32,564 bases of DNA from an uncultured Fretibacterium sp. (GTDB taxonomy: Bacteria; Synergistota; Synergistia; Synergistales; Aminobacteriaceae): NCBI RefSeq assembly GCF_938040765.1, contig NZ_CALIAA010000239.1:1-32564 (forward strand). Reading direction: 5' to 3'. Position numbers and translations under genes: made by a program. Of the stretch, positions 7,594-15,104 are shown piece after piece. Each line of letters opens with the position of its first letter. The first letter of the stretch is position 1. The notes under the pieces were generated by a model, which saw only the letters and a program-made list of their open reading frames with translations, was not told the origin of the DNA and did no database searches.

Positions 7594-8028
7594 TCAGTCC
7601 GGGAACTTCACGCGGCCGGGGGCGTCAAACCCGGTGACGACGACGGCCTCGCGGATGCGGATCTCGTAGACGTCCAGGGCGTCGCCGATCGCCTCGAGCG
7701 CCTCCTCGAACCCTGGAACCTGTTCCAGAAACAGCGCCTTCATATCGCCGATCGACCTCCCGCTCCTGCGGACCGTCGCGTCGCGGGTGCGGACGTGCGC
7801 CGTGCCGTCCCTGGGGATGGTCGTGAACGCAATCCTGTCGTTGGACGCAAATTCCGCCACCTTGTCGTTGGAGCGATCCGTGGAGAAATAGATCGCACCC
7901 GGGCACTTCGGGTCCTGGCAGAAGTTGACGATCCTCACGTTGGGGACCCCGCCCACCGAGGTCGCCAGGGCGATCTCGGTCGCGGCGCTCAGTATCCGCC
8001 CGTACTCCGTCCTCCAGTTTTTGTCCAT
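7594..8028 (-). CDS. Pyridoxamine 5'-phosphate oxidase-like flavoprotein
   Basis: This 144-residue single-domain protein has the split-barrel pattern of the PNPOx-like FMN-binding family: IALATSVGGVPNVRIVNF, then IYFSTDRSNDKVAEFASNDRIAFT and a C-terminal YEIRIREAVVVTGF strand. Such small members are generally cytoplasmic and bind FMN, F420 or haem; few have known substrates. It is too short and lacks the C-terminal segment expected of true PdxH. GAGGAGG lies shortly before the ATG at 8028. It is divergent from the WYL regulator at 8206, and the 177 bases between them carry two inverted repeats, so the regulator may control it. Confidence 0.8.
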   Translation of the reverse strand: MDKNWRTEYGRILSAATEIALATSVGGVPNVRIVNFCQDPKCPGAIYFSTDRSNDKVAEFASNDRIAFTTIPRDGTAHVRTRDATVRRSGRSIGDMKALFLEQVPGFEEALEAIGDALDVYEIRIREAVVVTGFDAPGRVKFPD

Positions 8029-8071
8029 CTCTTTCCTCCTCGTTTTGGCATCCGCCTGCGGGATGATTTCA

Positions 8072-8132
8072 ATTTCAAACCGTTTGCAGGCCAGACGAAC
8101 GAAGACGACGAAGCCTGCGAACGATTTGAAAT
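8072..8132. promoter_or_regulatory. Long imperfect inverted repeat in the divergent region
   Basis: The left arm at 8072-8091 (ATTTCAAACCGTTTGCAGGC) and the right arm at 8113-8132 are complementary over 20 positions with two mismatches, around a 21-base spacer. If transcribed, both mismatches could be G-U pairs on one strand. The arms lie upstream of both divergent genes. They could be paired operator half-sites or a structured leader of the flavoprotein mRNA. Confidence 0.6.
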
Positions 8133-8154
8133 CGGAACCATTCTACGGCACGTC

Positions 8155-8183
8155 GTTGACAGAGGTATGTCAACAATTACAAT
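8155..8183 (+). promoter_or_regulatory. WYL-regulator promoter with embedded operator palindrome
   Basis: TTGACA (8156-8161) and TACAAT (8178-8183) are separated by 16 bases, a near-consensus sigma-70 promoter. A perfect 7-base inverted repeat GTTGACA (8155-8161) / TGTCAAC (8168-8174) covers the -35 and spacer. A bound dimer would block polymerase, so autoregulation by the downstream WYL protein is a reasonable inference. The predicted transcript starts about 15 bases before the ATG. Confidence 0.65.
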
Positions 8184-8205
8184 GGGCCCGAGAGGGGGTG
8201 CGGAC

Positions 8206-9135
8206 ATGAAGATGGACCGGCTGGTCGCTATCGTCATGCTGCTGCTCGAACGCAGAAGGGTGAGCGCGAAGTCGCTTGCCGGGATGTTCGAGGTCTCGCT
8301 GCGGACGATCTACAGGGATCTCGAGACGATCAACCGGGCCGGAGTTCCGATCGTCTCGTCCCCGGGGAACGGGGGCGGATTCAGCCTGATGGAAGGGTAC
8401 GCGGTGGAGCGGAAGATCTTTACGGATCGGGACATAGCGGCCCTGCTGATGGGGCTCGGCAGCATAGCCGCCATGAGCGGACCGGAGGGGACGTATGCGC
8501 GGGCAAAGATCATGAGCCTGCTCCCGGAGGACCGGGCCCGGGAGGTTGCGCTGAAGTCGGGCCAAGTCGTGATCGACCCGACGCCCTGGATGGGAAGGGA
8601 CAGGACAGGCCCGCTGCTGGAGCGAATCAGGACCGCGATGGACGAGGGGAGGCTCGTGGCATTCCGCTACTCCGACCGAAAGGGGCTGGAGAGCGAACGC
8701 AGGGTCGAGCCGCACCGGCTGGTCCTGAAGGAGGGGCGCTGGTACCTTCACGGCTTCTGCCTCGAAAGGGAGGACTTCCGCCTCTTCAAGCTGGCCCGGA
8801 TGGCAGGTTTGCAGATTCTGGAAGCGGCCTTCGAGTTCCGGGAGGTCCCCCGGTCCCACTCCGGCTTCTCGGATGCCATGACGCGCAGGGAGACCCGCAT
8901 CACCCTGAGGGTACAGGAAGCTCTGCGGGACAGGCTCCTGGACTATTGCGGCCCCGAGGACATCCGGGACTGCGGGGACGGCCGCTGGCTCGCATCCTTC
9001 CCGTTCATCGCGGACGATTTCGGCTACGCGCTCCTGCTGAGCCTCGGCCCGGGCTGCGAGTGCCTCGCCCCACCCGACGTCAGGGAGGAAATGCGCCGCA
9101 GGACCGGGGAGATGGCCCGTACGTACGGGGCATGA
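8206..9135 (+). CDS. WYL-domain transcriptional regulator (YafY type)
   Basis: This 309-residue cytoplasmic regulator has an N-terminal winged helix-turn-helix (about residues 1-60: MKMDRLVAIVMLLLERRRV, then FEVSLRTIYRDLETIN). A central WYL domain follows, beginning near IRTAMDEGRLVAFRY and continuing through EPHRLVLKEGRWYLHGFC to FRLFKLARM. The C-terminal part resembles the WCX extension. WYL proteins sense nucleic acids, nucleotides or other ligands and commonly repress or activate neighbouring genes. ATG 8206 is preceded by AGGGGG at 7 bases; an upstream in-frame ATG at 8167 lies inside the promoter spacer and is rejected. It faces the PNPOx-like gene across the inverted-repeat region, making that gene and itself the obvious targets. 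Confidence 0.88.
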   Translation: MKMDRLVAIVMLLLERRRVSAKSLAGMFEVSLRTIYRDLETINRAGVPIVSSPGNGGGFSLMEGYAVERKIFTDRDIAALLMGLGSIAAMSGPEGTYARAKIMSLLPEDRAREVALKSGQVVIDPTPWMGRDRTGPLLERIRTAMDEGRLVAFRYSDRKGLESERRVEPHRLVLKEGRWYLHGFCLEREDFRLFKLARMAGLQILEAAFEFREVPRSHSGFSDAMTRRETRITLRVQEALRDRLLDYCGPEDIRDCGDGRWLASFPFIADDFGYALLLSLGPGCECLAPPDVREEMRRRTGEMARTYGA

Positions 9136-9185
9136 CGGGAGCTCCGGCCGGCAAGCGCCGTCAGGGCCGAGGCTCGCTCCCGTCA
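9133..9185. terminator. Bidirectional hairpin containing both stop codons
   Basis: TGACGGGAGC at 9133-9142 and GCTCCCGTCA at 9176-9185 are perfect 10-base complements with a 33-base interior that can form a further GGCC-rich stem. The outer bases are the TGA stops of the WYL gene (plus) and the desulfidase gene (minus). There is no T-tract, so termination efficiency is uncertain. Confidence 0.5.
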
Positions 9186-10463
9186 GCGGGACGATATGAT
9201 GTCGATCAGGGTCCCGTCCACGTCCTTCATGCCCTCGACGTTGAGCCGGGCGGCGTTGACGACCGTGGCAGCAAAGTCCGAGACGTCCACCACCCCCTGC
9301 GAGACCTCCATGCCCCCGTGGGAGAGCGCGATCTTCGCGGCATAGAAGGCCTCCGCGGCGCCGGTACCGACCTTGAGGGCGCAGGACTCCTTGGCCCCGT
9401 CGCAGACCATGCCCACAATGTTGCCCAGGACCAGCTCCATCGCCTTCCTGGCCTGATGCCCGTCCCCGCCCAGCAGCTTGACGATGCCCGCGGCGGCTCC
9501 GGCCCCCGCGGCGACGGCACAGCCGCAGACCGGGCTGAGACGCCCCATCCGGCTCTTGATGTAGCTGGTGGCCAGGTGGCTGTAGGCGATGGCGCGCGCG
9601 ATCTCCTCCCGGGACTTTCCGTAGTGCTGCCCGACGACGTAGACGGGAAGGATGGCCGTGATCCCGTGGTTGCCGGACCCGGCGCTGCTCATGACGGGCA
9701 TCGAGACCCCGGCCATGCGCGCGTCCGAGGCGGCCGCGGAGACGGCCTTGATCTTCGCCGCGAGGTCCTGGGCGTAGCACGGCCCCGCGGCATCCCGCAC
9801 GGCGCGGCCCAAACCCAATCCGACCTCGTTCTCGAACCCGTGCCGCGAGATGCGTTCGTTCATCTCGATCCCCTCCCAGATGTAGTCCACATCGGAGGGG
9901 GAAAGCGTGTCGGCGAGAGCGGTCAGCGATTCGAAGTCGGTCTGCGCGACGACGGGGCCCACGGGGGCGGCCGCGGATGCCGACGCGCCGGGCCCCTCGG
10001 CCTGAGAAAGGGGACGCCCGTTCCTGCGGACCTCCGTGATGTTGGCGTGGGAGTCCCGGATAATCGCCGTTCCCGTCTCCTCCCCGTGCGAGGCCGTGAC
10101 CTCCACGTAGACGCCGGGGCGCCCGTTGGGCTTCAGGACGAGGCGCCCCTCCTCGATGAAGCTGCGGGCCCGCGCCAGGTCCTCCGGGGTCGCGTCCTTC
10201 AGGACCTCCAGGCCGTAGCGGCTTTTGCCGCAGAAGACCGCGAGGGCCGCGGCAATTTCGTTCCCCCTCAATCCATCGGTGCCCGGGATTCCGACGGCGA
10301 TGCCGTTCTTGTAGATGCTGTTGCTGACGACGACATCCAGCTTGTCCGCCCGCCCCTCAAGCTGCTCGCAGGCTTTGGCGACGGCAAGCGCCACGGCCCC
10401 GGGCTCGGTACATCCGAGCGCGGGCCTGACCTCCTGGTGCAGAAACTCCGTAATCGTGAACAT
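9183..10463 (-). CDS. cyuA: CyuA/YhaM-type L-cysteine desulfidase (UPF0597, serine dehydratase alpha-like)
   Basis: This 426-residue cytoplasmic protein belongs to the UPF0597/CyuA family. Members degrade L-cysteine to pyruvate, ammonia and sulfide using an oxygen-sensitive [4Fe-4S] cluster. Matching features are EVRPALGCTEPGAVALAVA with Cys18, GIPGTDGLRGNEIAAALA, VMSSAGSGNHGITAILPV, and cysteine motifs SPVCGCAVAAGAGAAAG and GMVCDGAKESCALKV, which probably supply cluster ligands. L-serine dehydratase activity is the main alternative. ATG 10463 has a weak GAAGG nearby. A strong terminator separates it from the upstream minus-strand gene, so it probably has its own promoter in 10464-10590, though none is clear. 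It shares a hairpin with the convergent WYL gene. Confidence 0.85.
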   Translation of the reverse strand: MFTITEFLHQEVRPALGCTEPGAVALAVAKACEQLEGRADKLDVVVSNSIYKNGIAVGIPGTDGLRGNEIAAALAVFCGKSRYGLEVLKDATPEDLARARSFIEEGRLVLKPNGRPGVYVEVTASHGEETGTAIIRDSHANITEVRRNGRPLSQAEGPGASASAAAPVGPVVAQTDFESLTALADTLSPSDVDYIWEGIEMNERISRHGFENEVGLGLGRAVRDAAGPCYAQDLAAKIKAVSAAASDARMAGVSMPVMSSAGSGNHGITAILPVYVVGQHYGKSREEIARAIAYSHLATSYIKSRMGRLSPVCGCAVAAGAGAAAGIVKLLGGDGHQARKAMELVLGNIVGMVCDGAKESCALKVGTGAAEAFYAAKIALSHGGMEVSQGVVDVSDFAATVVNAARLNVEGMKDVDGTLIDIISSR

Positions 10464-10584
10464 GAACCTTCACAGCCTTTCATCGCACTTTACATTACAT
10501 CCGTCCTGCGCCTATTCTCTCACAATTTCCCGGAATCGACACCCGGACCGGCCCGATGCGCCTCCGAACGGGACGCGCTTCGCC

Positions 10585-10628
10585 GCAAAACGTTCGAGCC
10601 CGGGACGGAGAAGGTCCCGGGCTCGAAC
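10585..10628 (-). terminator. Rho-independent terminator after the 93-residue gene
   Basis: A perfect 15-base stem GTTCGAGCCCGGGAC (10592-10606) / (10614-10628) has a 7-base loop and is followed on the minus strand by GTTTTGC. A second 8-bp hairpin, GGCTGCGG/CCGCAGCC at 10634-10662, precedes it in the same direction. Together they end minus-strand transcription before the desulfidase gene. The rest of 10464-10682 shows no gene. Confidence 0.8.
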
Positions 10629-10682
10629 ACCGAGGCTGCGGCGGAAGAGGTTCCCCGCAGCCAACGCATCCGCTCGGGACGC

Positions 10683-10964
10683 CTAGCGACCGGCCTTCAG
10701 CATCAGGGCGTCGAACTTGCCCCCGCGCTCGTCCACATACAGGTTGGCCTCCGCCTCGGCGGCAGGGCAATACTGCATGGGGGAGGCGATCTGACCGGAG
10801 GCCGCCACCTCGCGGATCTTGGCGTCCTGCTCCTCCTTGGTCTTCAGCCCGTACTTGACCATGATCGGGCGCATCTTGCTCAGCAGGATGATCCCCGACT
10901 GGAAGTTCGTAAAGTCCTTTTCCCCCGCCTCCTGAATGCAACGGGAAAACTCCTCGTTCGTCAT
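10683..10964 (-). CDS. Small soluble protein of unknown function (93 aa)
   Basis: The frame starts at ATG 10964 with GGTGGAG upstream and codes for a mostly helical protein (MTNEEFSRCIQEAGEKDF, then IILLSKMRPIMVKYGLKT). It has no signal peptide or membrane segment and two cysteines (Cys9, and one in SPMQYCPAAEAEA). No family is recognised. Good third-position GC bias, a ribosome binding site and a strong terminator immediately downstream support a real gene. It follows the DJ-1 gene by 40 bases on the same strand and is probably co-transcribed with it. Confidence 0.65.
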   Translation of the reverse strand: MTNEEFSRCIQEAGEKDFTNFQSGIILLSKMRPIMVKYGLKTKEEQDAKIREVAASGQIASPMQYCPAAEAEANLYVDERGGKFDALMLKAGR

Positions 10965-11004
10965 CTTTCTCCACCTCAGCCTTTCGCCATGATATTCGAG
11001 ATCC

Positions 11005-11553
11005 TCAGCGGATCAGGGGGACAAGAAACGCCTTGGACACCTCATCGGCAACCTCTTTGCCCCTGAGGAGCTCCAGCAGGCGCAGTGCGAAAAACGGGGT
11101 CGTCGCGGGCCCCTTCGCCGTCGTGATGTGGCCGTCCGTCTCCACGATCTCCTTGCCGACGACAGCCCCCGCCAGCCAGGACTCCATGCCCGGATAGCAG
11201 ACGGCACGCTTGCCGGACAGGATCCCCGCCTTGCCGAACACCGCCGGGGCCGCGCAGATGGCGGCCAGGAACTTATGTCCGGCATCATACCGCCTTACCA
11301 GCTCCAGCAGGCCCTCGTGCTCGGTGTAGGCGATCGTGCCGCCGGGCACCACCAGCATGTCGAACGGCCCGTCCTTCGCATCCTCGAAAAGGGCGTCCGC
11401 GACGACGGGGACGGAATGCTTCCCCATCACCCTCTCCCTGCCGGTCAGGGAGACCGTCGTCACGTCCACCTCCCCGCGCCGCAGGATGTCCACGGTCGCC
11501 AGGGCCTCCGTCTCCTCGAAGCCGTCGATCAGAAACAGCGCAACCTTCGCCAT
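11005..11553 (-). CDS. DJ-1/PfpI family protein
   Basis: This 182-residue protein has the DJ-1/YajL/ThiJ pattern. The start MAKVALFLIDGFEETEALAT carries the conserved glutamate, MLVVPGG follows, the nucleophile elbow is in AAICAAPAVFGKAGIL, and TAKGPATTPFFALRLLE lies near the C-terminus. Family members act as glyoxalase-like or protein-deglycase, chaperone or oxidative-stress proteins in the cytoplasm; specific activity cannot be read from sequence. The cysteine is in the expected strained turn. It is likely first in a two-gene unit with the 93-residue gene. Upstream DNA (11554-11717) contains the hairpin at 11650-11678 and a TATACT on the minus strand without an evident -35. Confidence 0.88.
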   Translation of the reverse strand: MAKVALFLIDGFEETEALATVDILRRGEVDVTTVSLTGRERVMGKHSVPVVADALFEDAKDGPFDMLVVPGGTIAYTEHEGLLELVRRYDAGHKFLAAICAAPAVFGKAGILSGKRAVCYPGMESWLAGAVVGKEIVETDGHITTAKGPATTPFFALRLLELLRGKEVADEVSKAFLVPLIR

Positions 11554-11649
11554 GATCCTTCACCTCGCTCAAAAACAGGTTTCGTCGCCCCCCTTTCGGG
11601 GAGCTGCGCCCTCGAATCCGCGCCGTGGGGTTCCCCGTCCCGTAAGACG

Positions 11650-11678
11650 GAGAGGGGCCGAGGAAACCGGCCCCTCTC
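11650..11678 (-). terminator. Strong hairpin downstream of the NlpC/P60 gene
   Basis: GAGAGGGGCCG (11650-11660) and CGGCCCCTCTC (11668-11678) form an 11-bp perfect stem with a 7-base loop, 40 bases beyond the stop at 11718. No T-run follows on the minus strand (CGTCTTAC), so it may be a weak terminator or an mRNA 3'-end stabiliser. Confidence 0.5.
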
Positions 11679-11717
11679 GAGAAGAGTATACAACACTCGC
11701 CGGAGGGGGCCGGACGC

Positions 11718-13031
11718 CTACGGCACCACGATGGGCTGCGCCATCTCGACGAGGTCGCTGCTGATGGTCTTTCCGTCGGGACGCCAGCCGGCGTCGTTCA
11801 CCAGTACGATGGCCGGGCGATAGCTTCCCGAGGCGCCGTAGAAATAGGTCGGCACGTTCCTATGGGTCGACTTCGGCGAATCGTAGAGCATGCGGCGCGT
11901 ACTGCCGATCTCGACGGCCGGACCGTCCTTCCCCTCGGGATAGAGGACAGCCCGATTGGGCGTGTAACCGTCCGCCCGAACATAATAGCGATAGCCCGTG
12001 ACGTCCCCGGAGACGAAGGGAAGCGCGTAGAAATCCCTCACCACGATCGCCTTGGGTTCCTCCGGATAGGCGGTACCCCACGCGTAGACGGCCGACGGCC
12101 TGGCGAGGTCCTCGCGGTAGTCTGGATCGCCGGGCAGCAGGGAATTGATCCGGGTATCGTAGGAAGAGCCGTTGGCATGGGCGTATTTCCCGTTCCCCAG
12201 ATAGAGTCCGACGTGCCCGCCCCAGAAGATCAGGTCGCCCGGCTTCGCCCGGGCCAGGGTCTCCGGCGTGTAACGGTCGTCGGACGTCCCCGCCAGATGC
12301 ATCAGCGCAATCGGATACCCGACCTCGGGTTGGGAGTTCCGGTAGATGTCCAGTCCGTTCAGCATGTACGCCATGGCGGTGAACCCGGAGCAGTCCACGC
12401 CGTAAGGGGTCTTGCCGCCCCAGCGGTAGCTCGTCCCGAGGTAGAGCCGGGCGTCCTCGATCAGGTTCGCGCGGGTCTGCGTCTCATCCAAGCTCCCCCA
12501 CCTCCGGACCGGACGCACCATCTCACTGCGAATCCAACCCTTCGTTCCTCCAAAGAGCTCGGCCTCGACCCACCGGGGATCCTCGGCGTCGGGGGCCCCG
12601 ATCTTCAGGTACGCCCCGCGCGGCAGGGTGATGACCGGCGGATAGGCCTCGGTTGCGGCTCCGGGAAGCACATCCGCAAAGGGAGCGATCACCTGATGCG
12701 TCACGGACGCACGCCACGCCTCGGCCTCCCTCTTCGAGACGATCCTGAGGTGCCCCTCCTCGATCAGGGTCTCGTAGCCGTACTGCATCCGAACCTCGTA
12801 AAGCCCTTTTTCGTCCTTGTCCTTCAGGATCTCCGCGATCATGCCGTAGAGCGCCTCGTCGTCCCGCTCCCCGTCGTACAGGGTCGGCGCCATGGCGGAG
12901 ATCACCACGGCCCGCAGATCGGAGAACTGCGGGCCCTTGGAGTCGCCGCCGCAGCCCGTGGCCCGTGCCGGCACCGCAAAGCCCAGAAGGAACACCGCCG
13001 CACAGGCGAGAACCCTTTCCATACCGTTCAT
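11718..13031 (-). CDS. Secreted NlpC/P60 endopeptidase with SH3-like domains
   Basis: The 437-residue precursor has a signal peptide (hydrophobic 7-20, probable cleavage after PARA at 24). A region of unknown fold is followed by an SH3b-like segment (about 130-185, from ITLPRGAYLKIG to GGTKGWIRSEMV) and an NlpC/P60 catalytic domain. The domain has Cys214 in GVDCSGF, His273 in GGHVGLYLG and His285 in YAHANG, the expected Cys-His-His triad. A C-terminal extension (about 325-437) is unassigned. Such enzymes (YkfC type) cleave gamma-D-Glu-diamino-acid bonds in murein peptides, releasing L-Ala-D-Glu, the substrate of the epimerase encoded at the head of this operon. ATG 13031 follows AAGGAGG by 9 bases. 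It is the last gene of the cluster. Confidence 0.88.
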   Translation of the reverse strand: MNGMERVLACAAVFLLGFAVPARATGCGGDSKGPQFSDLRAVVISAMAPTLYDGERDDEALYGMIAEILKDKDEKGLYEVRMQYGYETLIEEGHLRIVSKREAEAWRASVTHQVIAPFADVLPGAATEAYPPVITLPRGAYLKIGAPDAEDPRWVEAELFGGTKGWIRSEMVRPVRRWGSLDETQTRANLIEDARLYLGTSYRWGGKTPYGVDCSGFTAMAYMLNGLDIYRNSQPEVGYPIALMHLAGTSDDRYTPETLARAKPGDLIFWGGHVGLYLGNGKYAHANGSSYDTRINSLLPGDPDYREDLARPSAVYAWGTAYPEEPKAIVVRDFYALPFVSGDVTGYRYYVRADGYTPNRAVLYPEGKDGPAVEIGSTRRMLYDSPKSTHRNVPTYFYGASGSYRPAIVLVNDAGWRPDGKTISSDLVEMAQPIVVP

Positions 13032-13090
13032 TCCAAACCCCCTCCTTAACAAAAGGCGAAGTTGAAGCCGATATCCCGTCCGCGGTCCCA

Positions 13091-14281
13091 TCAGACCATC
13101 ATGGAGAGCATCTTGGCGACGGCCAGCCCTCCGAACGTCCCGAAGACGTAGCCCATGAGGGCCATCAGGACGCCGATGGGGACGAGCGTCTCCTTGTAGG
13201 CCGCGGCAACCAGCGGCGCGGACGCCACGGCGCCGATATTGGCCAGGCTCGCCGTGGCGCAGGTGAAGAGGTCCAGCCGGAAGATCCTGGCCAGAATCGC
13301 CATCAGGACGGCGTGGACCGCCAGGATGAAAAACCCCGCCATCAGGTAGTACGGGGCATCCGTCAGCTCCTTGAAGTTGGCGCGCGAGGCTATGAGGCAG
13401 ATCATCAGGTACAGCATGGACATGGAGACCTGGGAGCTGCCCGGCACCCTCCCCAGGGGCGTCGCCGCGCAGACGATGCCCAGGATCGTGGCGAACACGA
13501 CCGACAGGGTGCTGGCGGACAGAAAGTCGTTCTTTCCGAACATCTCGATGAGTCGGGGCGACGCCGAAGCCGCCGCCGACGAGGAAAGGGCCGAGGCCAT
13601 GAAGCCGAGCCCGAAGAGCAGGGCGATATCCGCGGCCTCGATGTTGCTCCGCACCTTCTCCTGGTCGGCCGCAAGCTGGGTCCCGAGCTCGTCGATCAGG
13701 TGCGTGTCCGACTTCGTCCAGCGGTTGAACGCATGGGCCAGGGGGACCGTGGCCAGCAGCAGTATCACCCAGATGGAGTAGTTGACGTTGTCGATCAGCA
13801 GCGTGTAGCCCATGGCCGAGTCGTCGATGCCCAGCGCCCCCTGGATGGCGACCATGTTGGCCGTCCCGCCGATCCAGCTTCCGGCAAGGGCCCCGAAGGT
13901 CTTCCAGGCCTCGGGCGCAAAGCCGTCCTTCATGAAGTAGAACATCACCGCAAACCCCGCCATGATCGTGAAGGTCGCGCTGAAGAACCCCAGGAGCATC
14001 CGCGGCCCCAGCCTCAGGATCTTCCGGATGTCGCAGCGCAGCAGCATGACGAAGATCATCGCCGGAATGATGTGTCCCCGCACGGTCTTGTAGGCCATCT
14101 TGACCTCGTCGTTGGCCGCCCACAGGTCGAAGGTCGCGAAGAGCATGCAGCCGACATACAGGATGACCGGCGTGGGGATGTACCGGAAGAAGGCCGTGTC
14201 CTTGTACTTCATCTCCAGACTGGCCACGATCCCCGCAAAGAGCGTCAAGGACGCGATGTACATGAAACCGCTCGCAATCAT
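13091..14281 (-). CDS. DUF819 family membrane protein (YjcL type)
   Basis: This 396-residue protein has about 11-12 hydrophobic helices. Recognisable DUF819 stretches include WIGGTANMVAIQ, AMGYTLLIDNVNYSIW, MCLIASRANF-like helix text and LANIGAVASAPLVAAAYK near the C-terminus. The family is related to sodium-dependent transporters of the BASS/CPA type, but substrates are undefined. GGAGGTG lies 6 bases before ATG 14281, and the gene starts 22 bases after the serine hydrolase stop. Its place between a murein-type hydrolase and the epimerase/permease pair suggests it moves peptides or amino acids released from the wall; that is inference. Confidence 0.85.
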   Translation of the reverse strand: MIASGFMYIASLTLFAGIVASLEMKYKDTAFFRYIPTPVILYVGCMLFATFDLWAANDEVKMAYKTVRGHIIPAMIFVMLLRCDIRKILRLGPRMLLGFFSATFTIMAGFAVMFYFMKDGFAPEAWKTFGALAGSWIGGTANMVAIQGALGIDDSAMGYTLLIDNVNYSIWVILLLATVPLAHAFNRWTKSDTHLIDELGTQLAADQEKVRSNIEAADIALLFGLGFMASALSSSAAASASPRLIEMFGKNDFLSASTLSVVFATILGIVCAATPLGRVPGSSQVSMSMLYLMICLIASRANFKELTDAPYYLMAGFFILAVHAVLMAILARIFRLDLFTCATASLANIGAVASAPLVAAAYKETLVPIGVLMALMGYVFGTFGGLAVAKMLSMMV

Positions 14282-14303
14282 ACCGTCCACCTCCGCAGAT
14301 TTT

Positions 14304-15104
14304 TCATCTCGCCAGGCGTTCCGCCCCGAAACGTTCGTAAACGATGCTGCCGACCCGTCCGCAGAAGCGGCAGCCCGCCTCCCGGCCGGCCGGGCCGGCG
14401 GTGAGCGCCACGGCGACGATGGGACGCCCCGTGCGGTGGAAGAGGATCCCCGCATCGTGCTCGTGTTCCGGAAGCTCCCCCGTCTTGTGTGCCAGGAAGG
14501 CCTCCAGGTCGTCGGCATCGTCGAAGGGGATGCCGGACGCGAATTTGCTCACGTTCTTCTGGACCGACAGGAGGTCCAGCATGCGGCCGCCGCGCTGCGC
14601 CATGCGCACCAGCAGCTCCCCCGTCTCGCGGGCGCAGGTGTAGTTGTCGAGCCCCCGCCGGCGCGCTTCGAAGTCCAGCATCTTTCTCCCCAGGACCGTG
14701 TGCGCGCACCCCAGGTTTCGAATCGAGGCGTTGACGGCGTCGATCCCCAGGCGGTCGATCAGGATGTTCGCCGCCGTATTGTCGCTGACCGCAAGCATGA
14801 GGAGCGCCAAGTCGTCCAGGCGGAGCCGCGCCCCCGGCAGGGCGCGGTGCAGCACCCCGCCCTCGACCGCCGCCCCCGGGGAAAGCACGGCCTCCTCGGA
14901 GAGCGCCAGGTCCCCGGAATCGGCGCGCTCGAACAGGTGCCACAGGATAAAGAGCTTGATGAGGCTGGCCGAGTGGAGGCGCGTGTCCGCGTCGTACTCG
15001 AACCGTTCCCCGCCCGCGGTATCCAGGACGAAGACCGAGGCCCGTCCCGGGAAGTCCCGGCAGGACCGTTCCAGCTCCTCCGTCCAGCTTCCCGCTGCGC
15101 TCAA
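14304..15104 (-). CDS. Class A beta-lactamase-fold serine hydrolase, no signal peptide
   Basis: This 266-residue protein has the penicillin-recognising serine hydrolase motifs: SxxK as Ser47-Leu-Ile-Lys50, SDN at 107-109 and KTG at 207-209. The omega-loop equivalent reads MLDFEARRRGLDN (142-154) and lacks the ExxLN deacylation motif of true class A enzymes. No signal peptide precedes the domain, so it should be cytoplasmic. The start is a TTG overlapping the permease stop (TTGA), with GGGGGT upstream; no better start exists. Inside a murein-peptide operon it is more likely an amidase, esterase or peptidase acting on imported wall fragments than a resistance enzyme. That role is inferred. Confidence 0.8.
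   Translation of the reverse strand: MSAAGSWTEELERSCRDFPGRASVFVLDTAGGERFEYDADTRLHSASLIKLFILWHLFERADSGDLALSEEAVLSPGAAVEGGVLHRALPGARLRLDDLALLMLAVSDNTAANILIDRLGIDAVNASIRNLGCAHTVLGRKMLDFEARRRGLDNYTCARETGELLVRMAQRGGRMLDLLSVQKNVSKFASGIPFDDADDLEAFLAHKTGELPEHEHDAGILFHRTGRPIVAVALTAGPAGREAGCRFCGRVGSIVYERFGAERLAR

Noticed and set aside
14304..15104. Antibiotic-resistance beta-lactamase
   Set aside because: There is no signal peptide and no ExxLN omega-loop motif, and it sits in a peptide-recycling operon.
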